Counted from the first letter of the stretch, positions 1 through 7,074 are shown. The stretch: 7,534 bases of DNA from Propionivibrio sp. (GCA_003249625.1 QKII01000459.1:1-7534), one strand, 5' to 3'. Program-made: numbers and translations. Notes: generated by a model from the sequence alone, not told the origin.

Positions 1-1
1 C

Positions 2-1705
2 TGCGGATTGGCTCGAAACGGTCTGCCGGATCGAGTGCTGCGGCAGGCATACAAGCTGCCGGACGAGCCGCCGCCAGCGGCGGAAGTGATCATCACCAGC
101 GGTGGCAGGGGCCTTTTTTACGCTGTCAGCCTGGCACGCCGAACGGGGGCAAAACTGGTTTTCTGCGGAGACCCGGCACCGCTTCCTGCGGTGTGGTGTG
201 ATGCCGTGCTGAGTCCGCAACCGATTGCGGGCCACCCCTCATCGATTGGCACGGGCATGCTGCTGACCGAAATCGGCCCAAAGGAGATCGCCGGCAAGGG
301 CAACGCATTGCGCGAGGCTTTCGATAAAAGCGGCGGCTTGCGCCTGGCCACGCTGCTGATCGGCGGCGACTCGCGCAGCCACCGCTACACAGAGGAGGAC
401 TGGGCGGATCTTGTTGCCGCGATCAATCATCTGGGCCGGCAGGGATGGCGCTGGCTGCTGTCAACCTCGCGGCGAACGCCGCCGGATGTTGAGGCGCGCC
501 TGCGCGGGGACGTCCGCAGTGAGTACCTGATTCATGCGGTCTGGTGGCATGCCGCGCCAAAGCGGGTGATGTCTTCTTTTCTCGACGCGGCCGACGTGGT
601 CATGGTCACGCGCGACAGCCTTAGCATGCTCAGCGAGGCGGTCGCCGCCGGCAAGCCGACGGTGGCGCTGGCGCCGCGCCGGGTACTGCCGTCGCACCTG
701 ATCGACACGATGCTGGATGGCGCGCAGACCGAGCGTCGCTTGCGTCGGGTCGGTATCGCCGCCATGGCGAAGATGCATTTCGATGCCAGCGATTATGCGC
801 TGCTGACGGCGGATCGCCAGCCGGAACTGGCACGGACGACCGCTGGATTGCTCGGCTATGCCCCGGCACGTCCGCCCCTTTTCGGCATCATCGTGCCGAC
901 CTACAACCGGCCGGCCTACCTGCTCGATGCGATCCGTTCGCTGCAGGCACAGACGTACCCGCACTGGAAAATGTTGATCTGCAACGATGCGTCGAGCGCC
1001 GACTACGCATCGATCTCGCCCTTCCTGGCTGATCCGCGCATCGTCATGTCCCTTGCCGCGGAAAATGGCGGGCCCAACCGGGCGCGCAATATTGCCATCG
1101 ACCGGGCGGCGCAGGAAGGCTGCGATTACATCGTTTTCATGGACGACGAGGACCGACTGGAACCGAAGGCGCTGGAGGTGGCCGCAGCCAAGATTGCCAA
1201 GCATCCCGAGGCCGGCTGGCTGATTTCCAACACCTGCGGCGACCGCAAGGCACGGCAGTGTGACATCGAGCGGGAAGGGCGCGTGGACTGGTTCGCCGAC
1301 TACGTCTATGGGCGAAATCTGCGCGGCGACAAGACCCACGTGATTTCCCTGAGCAAACTCGGAAACATCCGCTTCGACGGCAACCTGCGCGTCGAAACCT
1401 GGCACTTCTTCCAGCCCTTGGCAGCACGCACTCAGCCGTGGGCCTATCCGTGCCCGAGCCGCCGGATACGCTACCTCGACGACGGTATCACCCGTACCAA
1501 CTCGCGGCATCCGCGCACCTGGCGCGAAGTCAACTCCCGCTATGCACGCCATCTGCAGGTCGTCCGCCTACGGCCAGGGCTTGCTGCTGCCTATCTCTAT
1601 CTCGGGCTCGAACTACTGAAGACGCCCGGTCGTCTGCTCCGGCTGCTGGCGTCAAAGCGTACGGCGCCTGGAGAGAGTAACGGCGTTATCGAATCAATCT
1701 CCTGA
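2..1705 (+). CDS. ELM1-like glycosyltransferase fused to a GT2 glycosyltransferase (5' end outside window)
   Basis: Probable two-domain sugar transferase for cell-surface glycan synthesis. The frame is open to the window edge and already lies inside a domain, so the TTG at 8 is unlikely to be the true start. Residues below are counted from that TTG. Residues 1 to about 285 match the ELM1 family (Pfam Mito_fiss_Elm1, GT-B-like): LLIGGDSRSHRYTEED near 115-130, STSRRTP near 150, and VTRDSLSMLSEAVAAGKPT near 200-218. The first ~30 family residues appear to be missing. From about residue 292 a GT-A family 2 domain begins with GIIVPTYNRPAYLLDAI, followed by ICNDASS and the metal/nucleotide-binding region FMDDEDRLEP near 376. 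The C-terminal ~60 residues are basic and leucine-rich, which would suit peripheral membrane contact. The next glycosyltransferase gene starts 13 nt downstream. The acceptor and sugar cannot be told from sequence. Domain calls are secure; the biological role is inferred from the neighbours. Confidence 0.85.
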   Translation, partial: CGLARNGLPDRVLRQAYKLPDEPPPAAEVIITSGGRGLFYAVSLARRTGAKLVFCGDPAPLPAVWCDAVLSPQPIAGHPSSIGTGMLLTEIGPKEIAGKGNALREAFDKSGGLRLATLLIGGDSRSHRYTEEDWADLVAAINHLGRQGWRWLLSTSRRTPPDVEARLRGDVRSEYLIHAVWWHAAPKRVMSSFLDAADVVMVTRDSLSMLSEAVAAGKPTVALAPRRVLPSHLIDTMLDGAQTERRLRRVGIAAMAKMHFDASDYALLTADRQPELARTTAGLLGYAPARPPLFGIIVPTYNRPAYLLDAIRSLQAQTYPHWKMLICNDASSADYASISPFLADPRIVMSLAAENGGPNRARNIAIDRAAQEGCDYIVFMDDEDRLEPKALEVAAAKIAKHPEAGWLISNTCGDRKARQCDIEREGRVDWFADYVYGRNLRGDKTHVISLSKLGNIRFDGNLRVETWHFFQPLAARTQPWAYPCPSRRIRYLDDGITRTNSRHPRTWREVNSRYARHLQVVRLRPGLAAAYLYLGLELLKTPGRLLRLLASKRTAPGESNGVIESIS

Positions 1706-1718
1706 GACTTTTCGTTCT

Positions 1719-2528
1719 GTGAACACAAAATACGTCCTGTGCATCAAGTGGGGTACGCGCTACGGCCCCGAGTACGTCAACCGCATCTACGGCATGGTGG
1801 CGCGCAATATCGCCCCACCGTTCCAGGTGATCTGCTTCACCGACGACCGGCGCGGAATCCGGCCGGAAGTCGCATGTTTCGCCCTGCCCGACCTCGGCTG
1901 CCCGGTGCCAACCAATGCACCGGGAAAGTTCCGCAAGCTGGCGCTGTGGAATGCCGACCTTTTCGGTCTGCGTGGAACCGCATTGTTCCTTGATCTCGAT
2001 GTGGTCGTCACCGGTTCGCTGGACGAGCTTTTTAGCTGTGGCGATCCAAACGACGTCGTGCTCGCACGAAACTGGATCAAACCGCTGGAGCGGCTGGGGC
2101 AAACCTCGGTGTTCCGTTTTCCGATCGGCAGACACGCCTATTTGCTTGATGACTTTCGGGCAAACCCTGAAGGCCTGGCCGGGCGCTACCAGTTCGAGCA
2201 GCGTTACGTAACGAACTGCGTGCGCGGCGGCGTCAAGTTTTTTCCCTCTGCCTGGGTACGACATTTCCGTCTCGATTGCCTTGGGCCGTGGCCGCTACGT
2301 TATCTGCGCCCGGCAAGGTTGCCGCGCGATGCGCGAATCATCATGTTCCCCGGCAAACCGGATCCGGCGGATGCCATTGCCGGCCGCTGGTCGGATGTCG
2401 TCGTTCACGAATCACAGCTGCCTCATCTCCGGCGCCTGTTCGACGGAACACTGACTGTACCCTCCGGTCGCCACCTGAAGCGTTACCTGCTTCCTGTTCC
2501 ATGGGTCGCCGAGCATTGGCGGGAGTGA
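1719..2528 (+). CDS. GT8-like glycosyltransferase
   Basis: Predicted 269-residue cytoplasmic sugar transferase. It starts YVLCIKWGTRYGPEYVNRIYGMVARN and continues PFQVICFTDDRRGI, the usual N-terminal layout of bacterial GT8-like (GT-A fold) enzymes from LPS or capsule clusters. FLDLDVVVTGSLDEL carries the DxD motif (D92, D94) that binds the metal and nucleotide-sugar. YVTNCVRGGVKFFPSAWVRHFR and IIMFPGKPDP fit the acceptor half of the fold. The GTG start at 1719 is the only start that keeps this conserved N-terminus; the ribosome-binding site is weak (GAGAC, about 10 nt upstream). The gene follows the ELM1-GT2 gene after 13 nt and ends 2 nt before the ligase gene, so it looks co-transcribed and translationally coupled. 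No signal peptide or membrane segment is visible. The sugar and linkage are unknown. Confidence 0.85.
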   Translation: MNTKYVLCIKWGTRYGPEYVNRIYGMVARNIAPPFQVICFTDDRRGIRPEVACFALPDLGCPVPTNAPGKFRKLALWNADLFGLRGTALFLDLDVVVTGSLDELFSCGDPNDVVLARNWIKPLERLGQTSVFRFPIGRHAYLLDDFRANPEGLAGRYQFEQRYVTNCVRGGVKFFPSAWVRHFRLDCLGPWPLRYLRPARLPRDARIIMFPGKPDPADAIAGRWSDVVVHESQLPHLRRLFDGTLTVPSGRHLKRYLLPVPWVAEHWRE

Positions 2529-2530
2529 TC

Positions 2531-3748
2531 ATGCAATTCACCTCCCGGATATCGGCTCGTCTCACTCCACACGTGCGACAAATGGCAATGGTTGCGCTCG
2601 CGGCCTATTTTCTCGTTACGCTTTTACTCGACCGTTTCAGCGGCTGGCAAGTCAGCTCCGCCCATCCTTTGATTGCCGGCAGCATGCTTGCCTTTATTAC
2701 GTGGGAAAAGCTTCCGCGCGAAGCAGGGCGCTTTTTCTTGCTGCTGTTCGTCCTGATCGTCTGGATGTTGTTTCGCGACGTTGCCACCGGTGGTGACTGG
2801 CGAGCCGGGGAACGTACGCTCAAGGCGGGCCTGCTGCTCCTCGGGTTGATTGCCTGTAGCCGGCTGCCTCTTCCGGGTTGGTGCGCGAGTCTTCGCTGCG
2901 CGACGGCCATCGGCGTCGCCTGCGTCGTGGCCTACCTTGGTCTGGAACAAGTCGGGATAGGCCTGAGTTCGCCGCTGGCAATGGCCGCCAAGGGATTTGT
3001 AAGCGAAATGAACCGAAACGCGCTGGCGGTTCCGCTCGGGTTGCTTGCCTGCTGGGTATTGCTGGCAGTCAGGCCGGTCTGGCCCATGTGGGCATGGGCC
3101 CCGTTCACTCTCTTCATGGTCCTGTTGATGATCGCCAACGGCAGCAGGAATGCGATGTTGTCCATGAGCATCGCGACGCTACTGGCGCTGCTTCTGCTCT
3201 CGCCGCGCAAGGTTGCTATCACAGTCGGAGTGGTCATGGCTGCCGCGCTGATTCTGTTCTGGATGAAGCCGTCGTTCTGGATTCACGGCAACAGCTTGCT
3301 CAATACACGAGATATCGTGTGGGAGGCGGTACTGCACCACTTTGGCAAACATGCATGGACGGGAGCGGGCAGCGCCTATTTTCTGCGGATCATCGCGCCC
3401 GGATTACCAGAAAAATTCGCGTTCGCGCACAACGTGTATCTCGATTTTCTTCTCGCCTACGGGATCATCGGCGGTTTGCTCCTTGTCGCGGCGGGCATTG
3501 CCTTGCGTTCCCTGTTGCCTCGTGACGTTGTCGATGTACGTAGCGTCTGGCTCTACGCCAACCTTTGCTATCTGATGCTCTTCGGTATCTTCGACCGTGA
3601 ACATCTGGACCCTCTGATGTTGGTCGGCATGCTGACGCTGTCTGAAATCGCGATAGCTGCATTCGGTCGAGTGAGAGTGAGATCGTTTGCAAATCGTGGC
3701 GTTGAGCAAATCAAGCAGCTATCTTGTTTTGATGGTGCGGCTGACTGA
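2531..3748 (+). CDS. O-antigen ligase/polymerase family membrane protein (WaaL/Wzy_C)
   Basis: Polytopic inner-membrane protein of 405 residues with roughly ten hydrophobic segments, of the Wzy_C family (PF04932). Members either join undecaprenyl-linked glycan to lipid A-core (WaaL) or polymerise repeat units. Family marks are NGSRNAML (N203-R206) at the start of a long hydrophobic run, LNTRDIVWEAVLHHF with R260 followed by WTGAGSAYF (the large periplasmic loop), and AHNVYLDFLLAYGIIGGLLL with H300 and N301, the conserved HNxYL element. The frame is open from 2276, but that stretch overlaps the glycosyltransferase and is not membrane-like. ATG 2531, preceded by GGGAG and starting 2 nt after the upstream stop, is the better start. 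As last gene of a glycosyltransferase operon, a ligase role is favoured over a polymerase, but sequence alone cannot settle it. Confidence 0.85.
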   Translation: MQFTSRISARLTPHVRQMAMVALAAYFLVTLLLDRFSGWQVSSAHPLIAGSMLAFITWEKLPREAGRFFLLLFVLIVWMLFRDVATGGDWRAGERTLKAGLLLLGLIACSRLPLPGWCASLRCATAIGVACVVAYLGLEQVGIGLSSPLAMAAKGFVSEMNRNALAVPLGLLACWVLLAVRPVWPMWAWAPFTLFMVLLMIANGSRNAMLSMSIATLLALLLLSPRKVAITVGVVMAAALILFWMKPSFWIHGNSLLNTRDIVWEAVLHHFGKHAWTGAGSAYFLRIIAPGLPEKFAFAHNVYLDFLLAYGIIGGLLLVAAGIALRSLLPRDVVDVRSVWLYANLCYLMLFGIFDREHLDPLMLVGMLTLSEIAIAAFGRVRVRSFANRGVEQIKQLSCFDGAAD

Positions 3749-3784
3749 ATACGGCAGGAAGATAGCCAGGTCGTGCCTGCCTTC

Positions 3785-3813
3785 GTGCTCCCCGCATGCG
3801 CGGGAAAAAGCCG
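3785..3813 (+). repeat. Solitary type I-E CRISPR-repeat-like sequence
   Basis: A 29-nt segment begins GTGCTCCCCGC and ends CCG, with a central CCCGC-ATGC-GCGGG hairpin. Length, hairpin position and both ends match the type I-E (E. coli-like) CRISPR repeat plan. By hand it agrees with the recalled E. coli-type repeat at about 20 of 29 positions, with four mismatches in the hairpin loop and the rest mainly in an A-rich stretch at positions 21-26. No second copy occurs at the expected ~61-nt spacing on either side, and there are no cas genes here. It is therefore at most a relic or terminal degenerate repeat. It is not an intrinsic terminator, since neither strand places a T-tract after the hairpin. 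Confidence 0.4.
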
Positions 3814-3972
3814 AGACGCAAGTCGTTGTCACAAATAAAGTCTGAGTGCCGATGGCCAGAAGTCCCACGGGATGTCTATGTAACTGAGTGGGTTTCCCGG
3901 TAAAATTCACTCGTTTAGTCTTTGTGGAACTCGCCTTGGTGACGACGAAAATCACTAACGGATAGGTTGTTC

Positions 3973-4043
3973 ATTCGTATGCAAGGTTTTCACACGAATC
4001 ATGGGGTTTCCTGTTTTTGGTCGTATTTGCATACGTATTTTTT
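3973..4043. repeat. Nested inverted repeats, possible weak terminator
   Basis: CGTATGCAA (3976-3984) and TTGCATACG (4027-4035) are a perfect 9-nt inverted pair 42 nt apart. The left arm also forms ATTCGT/ACGAAT (3973-3978 with 3994-3999). The right arm forms a small CGTAT-TTGC-ATACG hairpin (4022-4035), followed after two bases by six T (4038-4043). It could be a weak Rho-independent terminator for the glycan operon, paired protein-binding half-sites, or the ends of a tiny non-autonomous element. The pairings are seen directly; the role is unknown. Confidence 0.3.
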
Positions 4044-4078
4044 GCAAGTCATTGATTATTTGTTTTAAATTTTTAATT

Positions 4079-4150
4079 GCTCGGATAGTTGAGAGACTTG
4101 ACATCTCTCAGCCTTAAGGCCGTACCGGTTCGATCCCGGGACCGGCACCA
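4079..4150 (+). pseudogene. Degenerate class II (Leu-like) tRNA, 3' half only
   Basis: The segment ends in ACCGGC-A-CCA (4141-4150). A T-arm precedes it: stem ACCGG/CCGGG around loop TTCGATC (4129-4135), with one A/G mismatch. Before that is a long variable region containing GCCTTAAGGC (4111-4120), then a 5-bp anticodon-type stem AGAGA/TCTCT around a 7-nt loop, CTTGACA (4097-4103). The long variable arm, A discriminator and ACCGGCACCA end are typical of tRNA-Leu. The acceptor 3' strand is one base short, no 5' strand complementary to ACCGGC exists upstream, the D-arm is poor, and the central loop triplet (TGA) does not fit Leu. It is therefore a tRNA remnant, not a working gene. Such 3' tRNA ends are common integrase attachment sites. 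Confidence 0.5.
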
Positions 4151-4232
4151 TACAACTCCGGCATAATCGTCGCTGTACAAGTTTTGAACGCGACGTCGCC
4201 GTTTTATTGGCGGTGAGCGAGAGGGGAGTCCT

Positions 4233-5078
4233 GTGGTTTCGCGAGTCTCGTTAGCATTCCGTGAAGCGTTTGCGTCGGTGAAAGTCGGGGAGCTAAACTT
4301 TCCGACCAGTCTGGATGCCAGCAGGCGTGTGTTAAGGGCTGTGGAAAATCCTGATATCGGTCTGGCCACCCTGGCCAAGATCGTTGTTTCAGAGCCGTTG
4401 TTGTCGGCCAAAGTCATCCGGCTGGCGAATTCGGTAGCGCTCAACCCGTCCAACCAGGTCATCCGCGACGTGCGTCTGGCTGTCGTGCGCGTCGGCATGG
4501 ATCCAATCAAGTCGCTGGCGATGGTGCTGATCATGAACCAGCTGCGTCAGTCGCAGCGGCATAGTGGCACGCGCAACCTGGCCAGCCGACTTTGGGAGCG
4601 CAGCGTCAATGTCGCCGCTCTGGCGTACGTGATTGCCAAGAAGATGAGCGTGCTGAACCCGGACGAGGCAATGTTTGCAGGGATCGTGCATGATCTCGGA
4701 CGTTTCTACCTTCTCTCGCAGGCGGTCGATTACCCCGAATTGCTGGAAAACCCCGAAGCGTTGGCCGAGACGGTCAACGATCTCGCCGATCGTGCTACGC
4801 GTCTGGTGCTCGGCGAGTTGAACCTGCCCGCGTCTGTGGCCGAGGCGGTGCTGGGGTCGCGCAAGTATGGCAAGACGATGCCGCCGTCGACGCTGAGTGA
4901 TGTATTGTTCATCGCCCGGACGTTGTCACCGCGTATCGATCCCTTCAATGAACTCGATCCACGGGTTGTACCTGTCGATGCAGCGACAGCCATCGGTCTC
5001 GATCAGAGTACCGTGGAAGAGGTCATTGCTGCCTCTGGCGATGAGATTTACTCCATCGTGGTTGCGCTCGAGTCATGA
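4233..5078 (+). CDS. HDOD domain signalling protein
   Basis: A 281-residue cytoplasmic protein built mainly of one HDOD domain (PF08668), a relative of HD phosphohydrolases common in proteobacterial signalling networks and usually thought non-catalytic. The domain starts at LNFPTSLDASRRVLRAVENP (about 21-40), runs through SEPLLSAKVIRLANSV and RDVRLAVVRVGMDPIKSLAMVLIMNQL, and reaches the motif GIVHDLGRFYLLSQA with H153-D154. The later family histidine pair is not evident: ELNLPASVAEAVLGSRKYG stands where many members have an HH. That argues against hydrolase activity. No receiver, GGDEF or EAL domain is attached. The GTG start at 4233 has a good AGGGGAG ribosome-binding site 4 nt upstream. Its TGA overlaps the ATG of the lipoprotein gene (ATGA), so the two are likely translated together. 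The specific role is unknown. Confidence 0.85.
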   Translation: MVSRVSLAFREAFASVKVGELNFPTSLDASRRVLRAVENPDIGLATLAKIVVSEPLLSAKVIRLANSVALNPSNQVIRDVRLAVVRVGMDPIKSLAMVLIMNQLRQSQRHSGTRNLASRLWERSVNVAALAYVIAKKMSVLNPDEAMFAGIVHDLGRFYLLSQAVDYPELLENPEALAETVNDLADRATRLVLGELNLPASVAEAVLGSRKYGKTMPPSTLSDVLFIARTLSPRIDPFNELDPRVVPVDAATAIGLDQSTVEEVIAASGDEIYSIVVALES

Positions 5079-5287
5079 AACCGGGCCGGATTGCCATCGT
5101 CTGTTCGGTACTGGTTTTGACCGGTTGCGGTGTCGAAACTGCGGGAACAGCCGCTGTTGTGGGGAAGATGCAGGCGGGCCAGGCCAGTCAGGCAAAGCAG
5201 TCGCTGGATTCGGTAAAGTCTGGCTTGGAGGCTGCCGAGCAACAATCGCGTGAACGGCTTCAGCAAGCTGACGAAGCGACGAAATAG
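5075..5287 (+). CDS. Small lipoprotein, hypothetical
   Basis: A 70-residue protein with a short signal: basic start MKPGR, hydrophobic IAIVCSVLVL, then lipobox LTGC with the lipidated Cys at 18. Mature residues 19-70 are rich in A, Q, S, E and K (MQAGQASQAKQSLDSV..., AEQQSRERLQQADEATK) and should form a single amphipathic helix or coiled coil, somewhat like other small Ala/Gln-rich lipoproteins. Gly follows the Cys rather than Asp, so outer-membrane sorting is expected under the +2 rule. The start overlaps the HDOD stop by 4 nt, and the gene ends immediately before the convergent ETF-QO stop. I recognise no specific family; the lipoprotein call rests on the signal and lipobox. Confidence 0.75.
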   Translation: MKPGRIAIVCSVLVLTGCGVETAGTAAVVGKMQAGQASQAKQSLDSVKSGLEAAEQQSRERLQQADEATK

Positions 5288-6916
5288 TCAGGTGTCCGCG
5301 TAGTTCGGGCCATCCCCGCCTTGGGGAGGAACCCAGTCGATGTTCTGTGTCGGATCCTTGATATCACAAGCCTTGCAGTGGAGACAGTTGGCGGCGTTGA
5401 TCTGCAATCTCGGCTGATTTCCGGGATCAGCCACAATTTCGTAAACCGCTGCCGGGCAATAGCGCTGCTCTGGCGCGTCGTAATCCGCCAGATTCACGTC
5501 GATCGGGACCGTGTTGCTTTTCAGGCGAAGGTGGCACGGCTGTTCTTCGTCGTGTGCGGTATTCGACAGAAAAACCGATGACAGGCGATCGAAGGTCAGG
5601 ACACCGTCAGGTAACTGATAGTCGATCGGCTGGCTATTAGCCGCCTTTTCCAGCAGCGTGCAGTCGGCGGGCGGACACGATGGTGCCCAGGACAACGTGC
5701 CGCGAAAAAGGTGTTGTTCGACGGCGAACAGGGCGCCGCCAAGGACGATGCCTTTGTCCAGCCATGATTTGAAATTGCGTGATCGGAACAATTCGTCGTA
5801 CAACGCGCTGTGACGGAAGGCGTTGGGGTAGCCGGACAGTTCGTCATGGCGCCGTCCCATACCAAGTGCCTCGACGCATGCTTCGGCCGCCAGCGTGCCG
5901 GAGAGGATGGCGCCGTGCGAGCCTTTCGTCCGGGCTGCGTTGAGAAACCCGGCATCGTCGCCGATCAGGGCACCGCCCTGAAAGACAAGTCGTGGTAATG
6001 CATTCAAGCCACCGGAGGTGATCGTACGGGCACCGTAGGCGATACGCTTCCCTTTCGCCAGGTAACCACTCAGTGCCGGATGTGTCTTGAAACGCTGGAA
6101 TTCCTCGAAGGGCGAGAGATATGGGTTGGTATAGCCCAAGCCGGTTACGAAGCCGACCGAGATCTGATTATTGGCTTGGTGGTACAGGAACCCCCCTCCG
6201 TAGGTCCGCCCGTCAAGCGGCCAGCCTGCGGTGTGAATGACGTGTCCCGGACGATGACGGTCGGCGGGGATTTCCCATACTTCCTTGATGCCGAGGCCGA
6301 ACAGTTGTGGTGCGGCTTTGGTGCGAAGATCAAAACGCCTTTCGAGTTGCTTGCCAAGGTGGCCACGCGAACCTTCGGCAAAGAGGGTGTAGCGCGCGTG
6401 CAATTCCATCCCCGGCTGGAAAGACGGACCAGGATCACCGTTTCGCTTGCGTCCGAAGTCGCCGGTAGCAACGCCAGTCACGGCGCCTTCGTCGTCGTAG
6501 AGAATTTCGGCACCGGCGAAGCCAGGATAGATCTCGACACCGAGCGCTTCTGCCATCTTACCAAGCCAGCGACACAGGTTGGACAAGCTGAGCACGACAT
6601 TGCCGGCATTGTGAAAGCACGCTGGCAGCAGCCATGAAGGGGGTTCCAACGCACCGTTCCTATGGAGAAACAGGAAGCGTTCCTCGTTCACCGGAAGTAC
6701 ACCGGGTGCTTTTTCACGCCACCCCGGCAGCAGTGCATCAAGTGCGCCCGGATCCATGATCGTTCCGGAAAGGATGTGCCCGCCGATCTCCGCGCTCTTC
6801 TCGATCAGGCAGACACTGATATCGCCGGCGAGTTGCTTGATCCGGATGGCGGCGGAAAGCCCGGCCGGACCACCGCCAACGATCAGAACGTCGTAGCTCA
6901 TGGATTCGCGGGTCAT
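5288..6916 (-). CDS. Electron transfer flavoprotein-ubiquinone oxidoreductase (ETF-QO)
   Basis: Membrane-associated flavoprotein that takes electrons from reduced ETF, itself reduced by acyl-CoA and other dehydrogenases, and passes them to ubiquinone (EC 1.5.5.1). The N-terminus MTRESMSYDVLIVGGGPAGLSAAIRIKQL has the Rossmann FAD motif GGGPAG (14-19), and GGHILSGTIMDPGAL follows, as in the family. The middle holds GGGFLYHQANNQISVGFVTGLGYTNPYLSPFEEF and the FAD-contact region ALIGDDAGFLNAARTKGSHGAI. The C-terminus carries four candidate 4Fe-4S ligands: C487 in RYCPAAVYE, and C511, C514 and C517 in CLHCKACDIKDPTQNIDWV. The 542-residue length is normal and no motif is missing. The first Met fits the family N-terminus, although a ribosome-binding site is poor (AGGA about 14 nt upstream). 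The gene stands alone here, without etfAB, which is common. Confidence 0.96.
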   Translation of the reverse strand: MTRESMSYDVLIVGGGPAGLSAAIRIKQLAGDISVCLIEKSAEIGGHILSGTIMDPGALDALLPGWREKAPGVLPVNEERFLFLHRNGALEPPSWLLPACFHNAGNVVLSLSNLCRWLGKMAEALGVEIYPGFAGAEILYDDEGAVTGVATGDFGRKRNGDPGPSFQPGMELHARYTLFAEGSRGHLGKQLERRFDLRTKAAPQLFGLGIKEVWEIPADRHRPGHVIHTAGWPLDGRTYGGGFLYHQANNQISVGFVTGLGYTNPYLSPFEEFQRFKTHPALSGYLAKGKRIAYGARTITSGGLNALPRLVFQGGALIGDDAGFLNAARTKGSHGAILSGTLAAEACVEALGMGRRHDELSGYPNAFRHSALYDELFRSRNFKSWLDKGIVLGGALFAVEQHLFRGTLSWAPSCPPADCTLLEKAANSQPIDYQLPDGVLTFDRLSSVFLSNTAHDEEQPCHLRLKSNTVPIDVNLADYDAPEQRYCPAAVYEIVADPGNQPRLQINAANCLHCKACDIKDPTQNIDWVPPQGGDGPNYADT

Positions 6917-6955
6917 GGACGGGGGAAATTCCTACGGGAACGAGGGGAGGGCGGA

Positions 6956-6985
6956 ATCGTAGGGGGTTCGCCGTCAGGGCGTCAA
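6956..6985 (-). promoter_or_regulatory. Candidate sigma-70 promoter for ETF-QO
   Basis: On the minus strand, TTGACG (complement of 6980-6985) is followed after 18 nt by TACGAT (complement of 6956-6961). This is a fair -35/-10 pair, predicting transcription start near 6948-6950 and a leader of roughly 33 nt before the ETF-QO ATG. It was found by eye only; spacing is at the long end of normal. Confidence 0.4.
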
Positions 6986-7074
6986 CAGGAGTCAGGCAAG
7001 GCGAGGACGCTTTATTGGTTTTTGCGCTCCAGGCCTGCATTCGATCAAGCAGGGCGACGTCGATACAATTGACA

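Larger units (their letters stand above)
3749..4232. other. Gene-free interval, locally AT-rich, with probable remnants
   Basis: This 484-nt stretch holds no convincing protein gene on either strand. It contains a lone CRISPR-repeat-like sequence (3785-3813), nested inverted repeats (3973-4043) and a tRNA 3'-half remnant (about 4079-4150). Between about 3960 and 4080 it is clearly richer in A and T than the flanking genes. A CATAAT hexamer at 4162-4167 resembles a -10 box for the downstream HDOD gene, but no matching -35 stands at normal spacing. GCGACGTCGC at 4190-4199 is a perfect 10-nt palindrome of unknown meaning. The composition and remnants suggest an old insertion or recombination site, which is inference. 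Confidence 0.6.

Noticed and set aside
461..1552. 363-codon open frame on the minus strand
   Set aside because: It is antisense to the ELM1-GT2 gene, has low-complexity Arg/Ala/Gly-rich translation and no recognisable domain. It is a typical high-GC shadow frame.
1686..2264. 192-codon open frame on the minus strand
   Set aside because: It is antisense to the GT8-like gene, whose DLD and N-terminal motifs are convincing; no motif is seen in the antisense product.
2276..2530. N-terminal extension of the ligase gene from the ATG at 2276
   Set aside because: It would overlap the GT8-like gene by about 250 nt and add a non-membrane, low-complexity stretch; ATG 2531 has a ribosome site and a 2-nt gap typical of operons.
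2878..3525. 215-codon open frame on the plus strand
   Set aside because: It lies inside the WaaL-like gene in another frame and shows no membrane or domain pattern, while the overlapping frame has clear Wzy_C motifs.
3753..3813. Hairpins GGCAGG/CCTGCC (3753-3781) and CCCGC/GCGGG (3789-3804) as terminators for the glycan operon
   Set aside because: Neither is followed by a T-tract on the plus strand, and the second is preceded rather than followed by T on the minus strand.
3785..3880. A real CRISPR array
   Set aside because: The expected next repeat near 3846 shares only a few scattered bases with the 3785-3813 sequence, and no earlier copy exists.
5314..5326. CCCC-GCCTT-GGGG hairpin near the convergent gene ends as a terminator
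   Set aside because: The stem is four pairs, there is no T-run on either strand, and it sits within the ETF-QO coding sequence.
6080..6637. 185-codon open frame on the plus strand
   Set aside because: It is antisense to the ETF-QO gene, which is complete with all cofactor motifs.
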